DNA from: JACVRW01 sp963765135
GTDB taxonomy: Bacteria > Actinomycetota > Thermoleophilia > Solirubrobacterales > Thermoleophilaceae
Assembly (NCBI GenBank): GCA_963765135.1
Contig: CAVXUX010000001.1
Coordinates: 1-64,000, forward strand
Length of the DNA: 64,000 bases
Reading direction: 5' to 3'
A program made the position numbers and the translations under genes. Shown here piece after piece: positions 9,620-20,050 of the stretch. Every line of letters begins with the position of its first letter. Position 1 is the stretch's first letter. The notes below the pieces were generated by a model. That model saw nothing but the letters and a program-made list of their open reading frames with translations, was not told the DNA's origin and made no database searches.

Positions 9620-11080
9620 GTGAGCCGGGCAACCACACGGCGCCGCTTCCTGGCGGCCTCCGCGGCCGCGGCGACCGGAACGATGCTGGGCGAGCACCTC
9701 GCTTTCGCCCAGCGTCCCAGCGGCCCCAACCTGATCCTGGTGATCGTCGATTCGCTGCGCGCCGACGCCGTCTACGACCGCGCGGTCCACACGCCCAACA
9801 TCGACCAGCTGCTGTTCACCGGACTGCGCTTCAGCAGCGCCTACCCCGAGGCGATGCCCACCGTGCCGGCCCGCAACTCGATCCTGGGCGGGCGCCGCAC
9901 CTTCCCGTTCCGCCACTGGCACGACTACCCCGGGCTGCTCGACTCGCCGGGTTGGGCGCCGCTGCGCCACGTGGACGACTCGCTGCCGGCGGTGCTGCGG
10001 CGAGCCGGCTACTGGACCGGGTACGTCACCGACAACCCCTTCCTCGGGTTCGCCCGCCCCTACGCCCCGCTGCGCCACAGCGTCCACTCGCTTCGTGCGC
10101 ACCGGCGGGCAGATCGGCGGCGCCCACCCGATCTCGAGCGTCCCCGGCAAGGTGCTGCACCACTGGCTGCACCCCTCGATCGCGGAGAAGCGCCACCGCG
10201 TCGGCACTCTACCTCGCCAACAGCCGCTACTGGCACGACGAGCGCCGCTCGTTCGCCGCCAAGGTCATGAAGGACGCCGTCCGGTCGCTCGAGGTCGGCG
10301 CGTGGCACCGGCCGTTCGCGCTGATCGTCGACACCTACGAGCCGCACGAGCCCTGGACCCCGCCGCCGAAGTACGCCGACATGTACGGCAAGTGGCGCGG
10401 TCCGGAGCCGGCCATGCCGCGCTACGGCAAGGTCGAGAACTGGCTGAGCCCGGGCCAGCGCGGGCCCGTCGTGCGCCGGCTGCGCGACCTCTACGCGGGC
10501 GAGGTGACGATGACCGACCGCTGGCTGGGGGTGCTGCTCGACCGCGTGCACGAGCTGAACCTGGAGAACGAGACGATCATCGCCCTGGTCGCAGACCACG
10601 GCATCCTGCTCGGCGAGCACGGCTGGACGGGCAAGATCTCCACCGCGCTGCACCCGGCGCTGACCCGCATCCCGCTGGTGATCGTCGATCCCCGTCATCG
10701 CCAGGCCGGCCAGGTGAGCCGCTACTACGCCTCCACGCACGACCTGGCGCCGACGCTGCTGTCGATGATGGGCGTGCCCGCGCCCCGAGCGGATGAACGG
10801 CGTGGACCTGTCGACGCTGTTCGACGGCGTCAAGCCGCCCAAGCGCGAGTACGCGTTCGGCGGCTACGGCAACTCGTTCTTCATCCGCACCCGCCGCTGG
10901 GCGATGTGGGCGCGCAACAGGCCGACTCGCTTCCACCTGTTCGACAAGCACCGCGATCCGAGCGAGGGCAACAACGTCGCCCACAAGCACCCCGGCGTCG
11001 TGCACGACCTGTACCGGATCGTGCGCAAGCGGGCGGGCGGCCGCCTGCCGTACTACAAGGGCTTGGACCCGGACGGCTAA
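9620..11080 (+). CDS. TAT-exported sulfatase-like hydrolase (alkaline phosphatase superfamily; three frameshifts)
   Basis: About 487 residues with a twin-arginine signal (TTRRRFLAASAAAATG) ending near residue 30. Core elements are NLILVIVDSLRADAVYD (first metal site), the nucleophile region MPTVPARNSILGG, and ALVADHGILLGEHG with the second metal cluster. The nucleophile position of the sulfatase motif (C/S-x-P-x-R) is Thr here, so formylglycine cannot form; a phosphoester or phosphonate substrate is as likely as a sulfate ester. Frames shift at about 10088, 10200 and 10788; each shift restores a continuous family-like sequence. GTG start at 9620. pccB follows after only 12 bases. Confidence 0.75.
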
Positions 11081-11083
11081 CCT
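11078..11083 (+). promoter_or_regulatory. Leaderless -10 hexamer for pccB
   Basis: TAACCT at 11078-11083 overlaps the sulfatase stop codon and lies 9 nt before the pccB ATG at 11093. No Shine-Dalgarno sequence is present. Confidence 0.4.
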
Positions 11084-11092
11084 GCTTGCCGC

Positions 11093-12658
11093 ATGAGGCA
11101 GCAGTCGCCCGAGACCTACGAGGAGAAGCTCCAGCAGCTCCAGGAGCTGCGCGAGCAGGCCGCCCACACCAACCCGCAGGCGGAGGAGAAGCAGCACGCC
11201 AAGGGCAAGCTGACCGCCCGCGAGCGGATCGACAAGCTGCTCGACCCGGGCTCGTTCGAGGAGCTGGACACGTTCGTCCGGCACCGCACCGCCGACTTCG
11301 ACATGCTGCGCAACCGGCCCTGGGGCGACGCCGTTGTCACCGGCCACGGCACGATCGACGGCCGCCCGGTCTGCGTCTTCTCGCAGGACTTCACGGTCTT
11401 CGGCGGCTCGCTCGGCGAGGTGATGGGCGAGAAGATGGTCAAGGTGATGGACCTGGCCGCGCGGATCGGCTGCCCGGTGATCGGCATCAACGACTCCGGC
11501 GGCGCGCGCATCCAGGAGGGGGTCGTCTCGCTCGGCGCCTACGGGGACGTGTTCGTGCGCAACGTCCAGTGCTCCGGCGTGATCCCGCAGATCTCGCTGA
11601 TCATGGGGCCGTGCGCCGGCGGCGCCGTCTACTCCCCGGCCATGACGGACTTCATCTTCATGGTCAAGGAGACCTCGCACATGTTCATCACCGGCCCCGA
11701 CGTGATCAAGACGGTCACCGGCGAGGAGGTCGAGTTCGAGGAGCTGGGCGGGGCGATGACGCACAACTCGAAGTCGGGTGTGGCGCACTTCGCCGCCGAC
11801 GACGAGGAGAGCTGCCTCGAGGACGCGCGCTACCTGATGTCGTTCCTCCCGCAGAACAACCTCGAGCTGCCGCCGCGGATGGAGACCGGCGACGACCCCG
11901 ACCGCCAGGACCCAGAGCTCGACCAGGTCGTCCCCGACAGCCCCAACAAGCCGTACGACATGCGCGACGTGGTGCACCTGCTCGTCGACAACGGCGAGTT
12001 CTTCGAGGTGCAGGAGCACTTCGCGCGCAACATCATCGTCGGGTTCTCCCGGCTCAACGGGCGGCCGATCGGGATCGTGGGCAACCAGCCCGCCCAGCTC
12101 GCCGGCGTGCTGGACATCGCCGCGTCGGAGAAGGCGGCCCGCTTCGTGCGCTTCTGCGACGCCTTCAACATCCCGCTGCTCACGCTCATGGACGTGCCGG
12201 GCTTCCTGCCGGGGACGTCGCAGGAGTGGGGCGGGATCATCCGCCACGGGGCCAAGCTGCTCTACGCGTTCACCGAGGCGACCGTGCCGAAGCTGACCGT
12301 GATCACGCGCAAGGCCTACGGCGGCGCGTACGACGTCATGAACTCGAAGCACATGCTGGCCGACTTCGTGTTCGCCTGGCCGACCGCCGAGGTGGCGGTC
12401 ATGGGGCCTGAGGGCGCGGTGAACATCATCCACCGCCGCGACATCCAGACCTCGCCCACGCCCGACGAGCGCCGCGAGAAGCTGATCGGCGACTACAAGG
12501 CCCGCTTCGCCAATCCCTACTCGGCGGCCGAGCGCGGCTACATCGACGACGTGATCGTGCCGCACGAGACGCGCCCGAAGCTGATCCGAGCGCTCGAGAC
12601 GCTGCAGACGAAGCGCGTCGACACGCCGAAGCGCAAGCACGGGAACATCCCGCTCTAA
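11093..12658 (+). CDS. pccB: Propionyl-CoA carboxylase beta subunit (carboxyltransferase)
   Basis: 521 residues, the usual length for PccB/AccD-type carboxyltransferases. It has the two crotonase-fold halves; the N half carries GKLTARERIDKLLDPGSFEEL and INDSGGARIQEGV, with GPCAGGAVYSPAMTDFIFM forming an oxyanion-hole loop, and the C half carries GFLPGTSQEWGGIIRHGAKLLYA and AYGGAYDVMNSKH. It transfers a carboxyl group from biotin to propionyl-CoA (or acetyl-CoA), giving methylmalonyl-CoA. The partner biotin carboxylase/BCCP subunit is at 46497. The frame is intact. Specificity for propionyl-CoA is inferred from the mutase and sucCD genes in the same window. Confidence 0.9.
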   Translation: MRQQSPETYEEKLQQLQELREQAAHTNPQAEEKQHAKGKLTARERIDKLLDPGSFEELDTFVRHRTADFDMLRNRPWGDAVVTGHGTIDGRPVCVFSQDFTVFGGSLGEVMGEKMVKVMDLAARIGCPVIGINDSGGARIQEGVVSLGAYGDVFVRNVQCSGVIPQISLIMGPCAGGAVYSPAMTDFIFMVKETSHMFITGPDVIKTVTGEEVEFEELGGAMTHNSKSGVAHFAADDEESCLEDARYLMSFLPQNNLELPPRMETGDDPDRQDPELDQVVPDSPNKPYDMRDVVHLLVDNGEFFEVQEHFARNIIVGFSRLNGRPIGIVGNQPAQLAGVLDIAASEKAARFVRFCDAFNIPLLTLMDVPGFLPGTSQEWGGIIRHGAKLLYAFTEATVPKLTVITRKAYGGAYDVMNSKHMLADFVFAWPTAEVAVMGPEGAVNIIHRRDIQTSPTPDERREKLIGDYKARFANPYSAAERGYIDDVIVPHETRPKLIRALETLQTKRVDTPKRKHGNIPL

Positions 12659-12663
12659 AAGAC

Positions 12664-12677
12664 GCCTCGTCCGAGGC
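12664..12677 (+). terminator. Short GC hairpin after pccB
   Basis: GCCTC (12664-12668) and GAGGC (12673-12677) form a stem with a 4-base loop starting 6 bases after the pccB stop. There is no U-run, so termination would be weak or factor-dependent. Confidence 0.35.
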
Positions 12678-12722
12678 TCAAAGATCACCACTTGGAGCGA
12701 TGCGACGCCGCCGTGTCGCCCT

Positions 12723-12728
12723 TAGGCT
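12723..12728 (+). promoter_or_regulatory. -10 hexamer for the RTX-repeat gene
   Basis: TAGGCT at 12723-12728 is 11 nt before the ATG at 12740. A 14-base AT-rich motif, AAAGATCACCACTT, lies upstream at 12680-12693 and recurs at 23955-23968. Confidence 0.35.
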
Positions 12729-12739
12729 CGACCGGCCGC

Positions 12740-13841
12740 ATGCGACACCGGTCACTGGCAATCGCAGCAGTCTGCCTGCTCTCGCTGCTGTCGACGGAAG
12801 CCTTCGCGTCGACGGCGAGCACCCGGATCAAGCGCGTGTGGTACACCGCCGCGCCGGGTGAGGTGAACAACCTAACGATCTCGCTCGCGGACCCGAACTA
12901 CACGCTCGTCGACGCCGGAGCCGCCATCACCGCGCAGCCCGCGTGCGTCCTGTTCGCGGGTGCGGGGATCTGCCCGGTCGCCGGGATCGTCGGCTTCACC
13001 GTGGGTGCGGGTGACGGGGCCGACAGCGTCACCAACACGACCTCGATCCCGTCCACGCTCTCGGGCGGTGACGGCAACGACTCGCTCGCCGGCGGCTCGG
13101 GGAACGACACCCTGCGCGGCAACAAGGGCGTCGACACCCATGCCGGCGGCGCCGGCGACGACTTCATCGACGCGCGCGGCGACAGGGGCGACATCGTGAC
13201 CTGTGGCGACGGCAACGACACCGTCCTCGGCGACGCCGCCGACTCGATCGCTGCGGACTGCGAGTCGGTTGACCGGGGCGTCGTTCCGCCTCCACCTCCC
13301 GGACCGCCGCCCACCGCGGGCGGGCTGCTCGGCCCCACCGAAACGAACACACTGGACCGGCGCGCATGCGCGACCGACATGCTCGGCACTTCCGGCAACG
13401 ATCGGCTGGCCGGGACCCCGCTCGGCGACAACCTGTTTGGCCTGCAGGGCAACGACGTCCTGAAGGGCTCGCGAGGCGATGACTGCCTATTCGGCGGCGT
13501 CGGGTCCGACCGCCTGGCGGGCATGCAGGGAGACGATCGACTGCTCGGGGACGACAGCCCACGCGGCGTCGGGGGGAACGACCGTCTGGCCGGCAACAGC
13601 GGTGACGACCTTCTCGTCGGTGGTCCGGGACGGGACCGCCTGGCCGGGAACGCCGGGAACGACCGCCTCAGCGGCGGGCTCGGGCGCAACCGCCTCTCCG
13701 GGGGCGCGGGCAACGACCGCCTGAACGGCGCGAACGGAAGCTTCGACGTGCTCAACTGCGGGCCCGGGCGGGACACGTGTCCGTGCGGACCGCCTGCGAC
13801 ATCGTTGCGCGCGTTGCGAGCGGGTGGGTCTGCGGCGCTAG
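12740..13841 (+). CDS. Secreted RTX-type calcium-binding repeat protein (frameshift near the end)
   Basis: About 366 residues with a signal peptide (SLAIAAVCLLSLLSTEAFA). Residues 105-170 and 215-340 consist of RTX nonapeptides of the GGxGxDxLx form (for example GGDGNDSLAGGSGNDTLRG and later GNDRLAGNSGDDLLVGG), divided by a Pro-rich linker PPPPPGPPPTAGG. These fold as Ca-binding beta rolls outside the cell. After DVLNCGPGRDT the frame shifts at about 13779; the other frame gives VRADRLRHRCARCERVGLRR, the usual tail of actinobacterial members, and stops at 13839-13841. There is no catalytic domain and no type I secretion genes nearby, so Sec export is likely. The stop overlaps the convergent gene's stop in CTAG. 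Confidence 0.75.
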
Positions 13842-14906
13842 CCGCGCACCACGGTGAAGCAGCTCTTGCCGAGCAGCTTCCCGTAGCGGTGCTCGGAACG
13901 CTTGCCGAAGCCGGGCCAGACGTACCAGCAGTAGCGGGCCGGGGACGAGCTTGTGCAACTGCAGGCTGCGGCCCACGCGGCCACCGGGTCAGGATCTTGT
14001 GGCCGCGGCGTAGCAGCTGGGCGTTGTAGTAGCGCGCCCGCCGCACAGGCTTCCAGACGAGCGTCGGAGCGCTATGAATGCGCGCGCCGTGTGCCGGAAG
14101 CAGCAGCGGGGAGCGCGGTCGGCACCGCGCTTGCCGCGTCCGCGGATCGGTTGCCGGCCTGGTCAATCAGCGTGACGACGTAGCGATAGCGCCGACCGTT
14201 GTGGAGCCTGTGGTCGGTGAGGTGTTCGCTCGCGCCGGTGAAGACGACAACGGGCTTCGCGCCCTTCCGCGAGCGCACGACCTGGGCTAGGGCGTCGGGG
14301 GGCGCCGACCACTCGAGCGACACCTGCTTGTTCCCTGGAAGCACGCCGAGGGAGGGCTGCCTCGGGGCAGTGGCGTCATAATTGATCGGCAAGAGTGCCC
14401 GAGCCAACGTTGCCCGCGACATCGGAGCAACTGCCTGCAATCGGCACCCCGAGCCCATCCGGCCCGCCATAGGTAGTCGAGCTGCAGGATGCGACGCCTG
14501 AGGTGGCGTCCGTGGCCTGGAACGTCAGCTGGACCGGCCGGTTGAACCAGCCGTTGGGATTGGCGGGACGGCTGGGCGCCAAACCGACGAGCTGAGGCGG
14601 CGTGCGGTCGATGCCGATCCAGACTTGCTGCGTGATGGTCGCGTCGAGCCATTGAACGATGCACGAACGCTTTCGAACGGCGCCTCGGCCGTGCAAGGAT
14701 GCGTTGCTGCAGCCGGAGATGAGCGCTGCCCGACGGCTGGCCACTGCCACTGAAGTAGCAACCCACTGGAGTCCGTGTACCAGCGCTTACAGCGAGTCGC
14801 TGCCTGAGCGGTGTGTCGCAGTTGGCCGTGACGCTCTGGGCGCTCGCAGGCGCCGGCAGAGACGAGCGACGCTCACCACCAGCACCACACCGACGCGCGC
14901 CCTCAC
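13838..14906 (-). CDS. Secreted protein with Ig/Fn3-type domains (several frameshifts)
   Basis: About 350 residues spread over at least five frame changes. In order: a signal peptide (ARVGVVLVVSVA), a domain with DRTPPQLVGLAPSRPANPNG, NRPVQLTFQATDATSGVASC and GSCSDVAGNVGSG, then a fibronectin type III-like domain with VSLEWSAPPDALAQVVRS and NGRRYRYVVTLIDQAGNRS, and a C-terminal segment TLVWKPVRRARYYNAQLLRRGHKI. Such modules bind surfaces or glycans; no enzyme motif is seen. The GTG start at 14906 overlaps the upstream gene's stop (GTGA). The stop shares CTAG with the convergent RTX gene. Confidence 0.6.
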
Positions 14907-15388
14907 CGCAGCTGCCCCTTCATCGCCCGCGACGCGACCGACACCATCGACCCGCTTGCCAAAACCAGGGCCAGCAGCGCCCCCGCGGCTAGGAGGAGCA
15001 GTTCCGACGACGAGTCGGCGGTGGTCTGGTCGCCCGGCAGGAGCGCTTTGATGCGCAGCATGGAGGCTGGCTCGCGCCGCGTCCACTTCGCCGTCCCCCC
15101 GGCGCGGGTTGCGTCGACGCGCGGTGATGCTCGCGGGCCGGCTTCGTCGTCGGCTCCCGCGGCTGCGGCGTGGAGGGCCGCGTGCGTGGGCGCCGCGGCG
15201 GGCGGCTGCGACTGTGCAGGAGGCGGCGGCTGCTCTGCGGGTTGGGTGGGTTCCTGCGTGGGCGCAGTCCCCGGAACAGGGTCGGGCGCGACGGCTGGCG
15301 CCTGAGGTGCGGCGTCGGGCTGCGGTGGAGCACCGGCGGCCGCAGCGGGCGTGACCGCGAGCACCACTAGCGCGACCCAGATGGCCAA
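14903..15388 (-). CDS. Pro/Ala-rich membrane-anchored protein
   Basis: About 161 residues. It begins with a hydrophobic signal-anchor (AIWVALVVLAVTPAAA), continues with a long Pro-Gln-Ala stretch (roughly residues 20-100) and ends with a membrane helix (ELLLLAAGALLALVLASGS) and a short basic tail. This is the layout of a cell-wall-spanning tethered protein. AAGGAGG at 15398-15404 is 8-9 nt before TTG 15388, which decides for that start over the GTG at 15397. A promoter with a consensus -35 lies just upstream, so this gene and the Fn3 gene form a unit of their own. Function unknown. Confidence 0.5.
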   Translation of the reverse strand: MAIWVALVVLAVTPAAAAGAPPQPDAAPQAPAVAPDPVPGTAPTQEPTQPAEQPPPPAQSQPPAAAPTHAALHAAAAGADDEAGPRASPRVDATRAGGTAKWTRREPASMLRIKALLPGDQTTADSSSELLLLAAGALLALVLASGSMVSVASRAMKGQLR

Positions 15389-15427
15389 AAGCGTCACCCT
15401 CCTTGGTGTGCCGGTTCCGGCGTGCCG

Positions 15428-15456
15428 AACGTAGTCCTCGCAAAGTGCGATGTCAA
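15428..15456 (-). promoter_or_regulatory. Strong predicted promoter for the Pro-rich and Fn3 genes
   Basis: On the minus strand TTGACA (complement of 15451-15456) and TACGTT (complement of 15428-15433) are 17 bases apart. The perfect -35 box overlaps the last codons of the metallophosphatase gene. Confidence 0.55.
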
Positions 15457-16743
15457 CGCGCCCTCCGCACAACCCGGAAGCCGATCGTCTTGGGTGCGGA
15501 GCGGTTGCCGGCTGCATCGACCGCCCGAAGGCGGGCCTCGAAGGTCCCGGGGCGCAGCCGCCGCGCCCGGATCTTGGCGCGGAACCGCCGCTCGTTGCCC
15601 CCGCGGAAGCCAACTGGGTGAATTCGCCGACCGACCGGTAGCGACCCTTCGGCCTTGCGCTTGATCGTGAACTTGACCTTCGCCGCCTCCGACAAGCTCG
15701 TAGCGGAAGGCGCTCTTGCGCCTGATCGGCCGAGGAGCGAGCCGGAGCTTCGTGATCACGGGCGCGGTGCCGTCCGGGACCGGCCCGGGGAGCAGCGGCG
15801 GAGCTATCAGGCCATGGCAACTCTCGGAGCCGGCATCGGTGAACGTCTTGCCCGCCTCGGGGACGAACCGCCAGTCGTAGCTCGCCGGGTGAAGCGTGAG
15901 CAACAGGACCCCGAAGGTGTCGTTCTGTGCCACCTCGCTGTGGGGGGCCAGAGAGCCGAGGCCACCGGTGAAGAAGGCTCCGCCCGTGCCGACCACGAAC
16001 TGGCGAATGCCTCCGGCCTGGTCCAGCTCCCGTTCGCGGTCAAGCGGTGCGAAGCGCTCGTAGTCGTGGCTGTGACCCGACGAGGAGGATCTCGGCGCCT
16101 GGCGTCGTGCGAGCGCCTCCCAGAGCGGCTGCATGGAGGTGTTGCTGCCGTCGTGCCCCGAGCTGTAGCGCGGGTGGTGCCAGTAGGCGAGCGTGCAGCT
16201 GGTGGGATGCGCGGCGAGATCGGCCCGCAGCCAGCTGCTCCTGCTCGGAGCCGGCCGAGCACGACGACGCTGCGAGCAGTTCGAGTTGAGCGCCACCAGA
16301 TGCCAGGCTGCCGAGGTCGAAGCTGTAATAGCCCTTGCCCCGAGGGCCCGCCGGCCCATCCGCCACGCCCGCGCCGTTGAAGTAGTCGAAATAGCCGCGT
16401 CGCCGCTGCCGGACTCGTGGTTGCCGAGGATCGGACGGCTGATCGACTTGACCCGCCCCCAGGTCGGGGTCGTAGACGGCGTTGATCCTGGCAGTCGATC
16501 GCGCTGTCGTACTGGATGTCCCCGAGCGGCAGCACCGCGGCGAGCGGAGCGCCGACGAGCAGATCCGAGGTGGCCCGCTGGTGGCAGCGGTCGGCCGTCC
16601 CCGCACCGCCGTTGTAGCCCGGATCCGTGCGGATCGCACGCGATGTCGCCGGCCGCGACGATCACCGGATCGGCGCAGCGGCCTCGGCGGAGAAGGCCAG
16701 CGATCAGCCCCAGCGCCACGGCGACGCAGTCCTCGCAGACCAT
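15453..16743 (-). CDS. Secreted metallophosphoesterase, purple-acid-phosphatase-like (many frameshifts)
   Basis: About 425 residues after joining at least five frames. An N-terminal lipoprotein-like or Sec signal leads into DPVIVAAGDIACDP, the first calcineurin-type metal motif (GDxx); then LPLGDIQYD (GD..Y), RPILGNHESGSG (GNHE) and WHHPRYSSGHDGSN with HSHDYERFAP (final GHxH region). These are the four motif blocks of the metallophosphatase fold. The C-terminal ~100 residues form a bacterial-Ig-like tail (RPGTFEARLRAVDAAGNRS). It is probably a secreted phosphomono- or diesterase. The ATG at 16743 follows a TAGGCT hexamer by 11 nt. Confidence 0.7.
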
Positions 16744-16754
16744 GGCAAGTCTCG

Positions 16755-16760
16755 AGCCTA
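16755..16760 (-). promoter_or_regulatory. -10 hexamer for the metallophosphoesterase gene
   Basis: TAGGCT on the minus strand (complement of 16755-16760) is 11 nt from the ATG at 16743, the same spacing as at the RTX gene. It suggests this gene can be transcribed apart from the glycosyltransferase operon upstream. Confidence 0.35.
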
Positions 16761-16806
16761 GCGGGCGCCCGCGGTTGGGTCGACAAGCCGCCGATTGGGG
16801 GTTTTC

Positions 16807-17986
16807 CTACCCCTCGAAGAGTGAGGCGACAGGCGCGACGCCGCCCGAGCGCAAGCAGAGGAGGGTCCCCACGTAAACCGCCGAGAAGCGGCAGGCCGTA
16901 GTTCACTCCGGTGGCGGCCGGCTCGCTCGAGTCGAAGTCGCGGACCTCCGGAAGCGTCGCGCGCCGCGGACGTCGGCCACCACGTCGAGATAGCGCGAGC
17001 CGTGCCTGCGGCTCGGCTCGATATGCGTGTTTTCGCTGAACTCGTTCCAGCTGATCAGGCCGATGCGCGTCCGGTGACGAGCGTCGCCGCGGCGTCGAGC
17101 TCGGCACGGAGCGTCGCCCCGCCGCGTCGCTCCACCACGCTCGTGCCGCCGACCAGCCTCGCGTCGAAGCCGGGCGCCGCCGAGGGCGATCCAGAGGCCG
17201 CCGCGCGCATGGATCGCCTCCCCCATCTCGCGCGAGCTTCTCGGCGTAGCCCGGATAGGTGCGCGGGTTGACGGACGCCCAGTAGTACGCGTTGCCGTCC
17301 ACCAGGTCGGCCACGCGCCGGTAGCCCTCCACGTTGCGCTCCGAGGCCAGGATCGAGCAGCGCGTCCCGCGCGCGGCTCGCGTCACGCTCCGCCAGCTCG
17401 GCGCGCGAGAACTTCGGCGTGCCCGACCAGATCACGAGCGGCTTGCCGAAGAACTCGAACGCGCGCGTCCCGGCGTACCGGTCGATGAAGAAGTCGAGGT
17501 CGCGCGCCAACCCGACTGGCCGGCAGCGGCTCCGCTGTCGAAGTCGAGGCCCTGGTAGATGACGAGCAGCTTGAAGTGCTCCGCGTCGGCGACCTCGATC
17601 GAGCCGCTCCAGGCGCCGGTTCAGCACCGGCGTGCTCTTCCAGCTCACGATGAAGCCGTCGATGCCCGGCCTGCTTCGCCCAGTCGACGTGCTGCTCGCA
17701 TGACGTCCGCGGTCGTCACTCGAGTAGCGGCCCGAGCAGCGGATAGTCGGTCTTCGCGCGATTCCAGGAGCCGGCGTTGAACCAGATGTAGTAGTAGGCG
17801 AACAGCGGGTCGGGCCGGCTCGCCGCCCGGCGCGGCCGGCGGCAGACGATGGCAACGCGACCATGAGCGCGGCCGCCACGCGGCCGCGCGCTGCGACCTG
17901 CGGCCGGCCGCCGGACGTAGAGCGAGCGCAAGGGCGATCGACGCAAGCCCGAGCAGCACCACCGCGACGTCGAGCCAGCTGATCAC
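16807..17986 (-). CDS. GH99/GH71-like glycoside hydrolase, membrane-anchored (many frameshifts)
   Basis: About 390 residues. It begins with a membrane helix (ISWLDVAVVLLGLASIALALAL), then YYYIWFNAGSWNRAKTDYPLLG, GIDGFIVSWKSTPVLNRRLE, a segment FKLLVIYQGLDFDS, DLDFFIDRYAG, FFGKPLVIWSGTPKFSR, DGNAYYWASVNPRTYPGY, GFDARLVGGTSVVERRGG and IGLISWNEFSENTHIEPS. The order matches the catalytic barrel of endo-mannosidase GH99 and GH71 relatives, with WNEFxExTHIEPS as the hallmark near the end. At least five frame changes. The GTG at 17986 overlaps the upstream stop. It may trim a mannose-containing surface polymer; that is an inference. Confidence 0.65.
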
Positions 17987-18782
17987 CCTGCAGCTCCACC
18001 TCCTGGTCGCGGGACAGGGCGACCGGTCTCGACGACGAGATGCCGAGGGCATCGACGCTCACCCGGTAGTCGCCGCGAGGCAGCGACTTCAAGGTCAGCT
18101 CTGCGCCCGGCCCGAGGGCCTGGCGCACGACCCTGGCCGTTCGGGTACTCGAGCGCGGACGGCGGAGCCGATCGGGAAGCCGAGCAGGGCGTCCCGCACC
18201 TCACGCGGGCGGAGAACAGCAGCAGCCGCAGCTGCGGCCTGCGGCGTCTCGGCCGGGAAAGAAGCGCTGCTGGCCCGGTGCACGACCGACGAGCCCCCGA
18301 CGAGCGCCTTCTCGCGCCGCGTAGGACACGAGCCGTCGATCTTCCGCCCGCCGCTCTCCGGGACCACCCGGTTGCCCTGCAGCCAGCGCGGCTCGCTCGC
18401 CCCGGAACACGTGGCGCCGGCCGTTGCTGCCCCGCCAGCGTCACCGACCTGACCAGCCCGCGGGTCGACCCGGCTGTCCGCTGAGGTCGACGAAGCGGAA
18501 GCCGACCCGGTAGTAGAGGTTGAGCGCGGCGATCCGGCGGCCGGCGTACCAGCGGTCGAACCGGGCTCGGACGCCGGGCGCGATCTCGGTGGTCGAGCGC
18601 GCCGTAACGCGCGGCGCCTCGGCCGTCGACAGGTGGACGCGCTCGGCCCGCGGCGTCCGCCTCGAAACTCGATGCCGTCCAGCGCAGAAGCGCATGCCCG
18701 GCACCGGCGGGACGGTCTGGATCGTGTCAGGCACGCGCTGCGCCGGCCGCGTGCGCCGCGCACGGCCGCGAGCAGGGCGCAT
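17983..18782 (-). CDS. Exported protein of unknown function (many frameshifts)
   Basis: About 265 residues. After an apparent signal peptide it reads RVPDTIQTVPPVPGMRFALDGIEF, then VRARFDRWYAGRRIAALNLYYRVGFRFVDLSGQP, RWLQGNRVVPESGGRKIDG, VGGSSVVHRGQQRFFPAE, REVRDALLGFPIGSAVR and ends LKSLPRGDYRVSVDALGISSSRPVALSRDQEVELQ. Strand-rich with no recognised domain; the end resembles an Ig-like or PEGA-type beta domain. It sits between the phospholipase-like gene and the GH99-like gene with overlapping ends, so it probably belongs to the same process. I do not recognise the family. The start at 18782 is approximate. Confidence 0.5.
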
Positions 18783-18784
18783 GA

Positions 18785-20050
18785 CGGCGCGCCAGCGCGT
18801 CCTGCGGAGCGCCGCGACCCAGCCGATCGAGCACGACGCCCAGCAGCGAGGGCCGCTCCGTAGCCCAGGTAGATCACCCAGCGTCGCGGATCCCGCGCCG
18901 TGCCGCCGGCGCTCGCTCGGCGGCGAGGATGCTCGGCTCGCGCGGCGGGCGCGAGAAGTCGAAGGCCCGCCGCGAAGCTGCGCGCCTGGCATCGCGCGGG
19001 CCAGCGGCCGCAGCCCCCAGTTGTCCTCGATGAATGCGGAGGATCGAGGTGGTGTCCAGGCGTGGTGCTGTCGACGTAGCCCCGGCGCGCGTACGGGCTG
19101 ACGAGCAGCGCCGGGCACCCGGAATCCGCGCGCCCCGCGGCGGCCGCACGTGGTCGAACCAGCCGCCCCAGTCGTCGTAGGTCCACATGAAGGCCGAGCT
19201 CTTCCAGGCGCTGCTGCTCGCGAGCGCCGTGATCAGCCTCTGGACGAGCGTCTGCCCCGGCCGCGATCCGCCCCGGCGGGTGCTCGCTCGCGCCGGCCGG
19301 CGCGATGTAGGCAACCGCGGGCAGGCGTCCCGCGCTCGAGGTCGTCGTAGTACTCGTCGAGGTCGACGATGTGGCGCGACAGCGCTTGGGATCGTCGACG
19401 TAACGCGGTACGCTCAGGAGCGGCACTCGCACCGCCTGCCCGTCGGCCGAGCCGCGGGTCGTAGTCCTCGCACGTAGAACTTCCAGGAGATCCCGCGCTC
19501 GCTCGAGCCGGTCGAAGATCGTGGCCGCTCCGAGCCCCGCGAGGCGGCCCGGCGTCCCGTCACCCAGAACATGTGGCTGGCACGCTGCCGCGGCCGCGGC
19601 GGCGAAGAAGCGGTCGAAGAGGACGTACTCGTCGGCGACGTTCCAGTAGAACGGCAGGTCGCGCGTCGTCGTAGTAGCCCATCACCGAGCGCTCCGACCG
19701 TCTGGCGGTCCGACCGAGGCCGCCCGGACGAAGCCGTCCATCCGCCCTCGGCGTACTGGACCGGTGCATGCGCGCCGTCGTGAGCGAGGTCGGGAGTCGA
19801 GCCGGCCGCCGAGGTGGAACGGCCGGACGCAGGGCCGGCGCGCCGTGCGCCCGACCGGCATGCAGGTCCCCGCCGGGATGCCGTCCGCCCCCGGGATAGG
19901 TGCCGAAGTAGTTGTCGAAGGAGTGGTTCTCCTGCATCAGCACGACGAAGTGCTCTGATCGGCGTCGCTGGGACGGCCGCCGCGGCCGGCGCCGGCGGAC
20001 GCGCGCAACGCCCGCGACGAGCGCCAGGGCGCGCGCGAGCCGCGGCTCAC
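18785..20050 (-). CDS. Secreted phosphoesterase, phospholipase C-like (PF04185 type; many frameshifts)
   Basis: About 420 residues, GTG start at 20050 overlapping the upstream stop (GTGA). An N-terminal signal (SRGSRA then a hydrophobic run) leads to IEHFVVLMQENHSFDNYFGTYPG, the hallmark catalytic block of bacterial non-specific phospholipase C and acid phosphatase AcpA relatives. Later blocks are MDGFVRA, MGYYDDRDLPFYWNVADEYVLFDRFF, WKFYVRDYDPRL, VAYIAPAGASEHPPG, FMWTYDDWGGWFDHV and LLVSPYARRGYVDST. A C-terminal membrane helix (RRWVIYLGYGAALAA) would tether it to the membrane. It should hydrolyse phospholipids or other phosphodiesters outside the cell. The 3' end is approximate because of repeated indels. 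Confidence 0.7.

Noticed and set aside
13060..13740. Repeated GGC/GAC-rich DNA in the RTX gene as a DNA repeat array.
   Set aside because: It follows the nonapeptide coding pattern and varies at third positions, so it is protein-level repetition.
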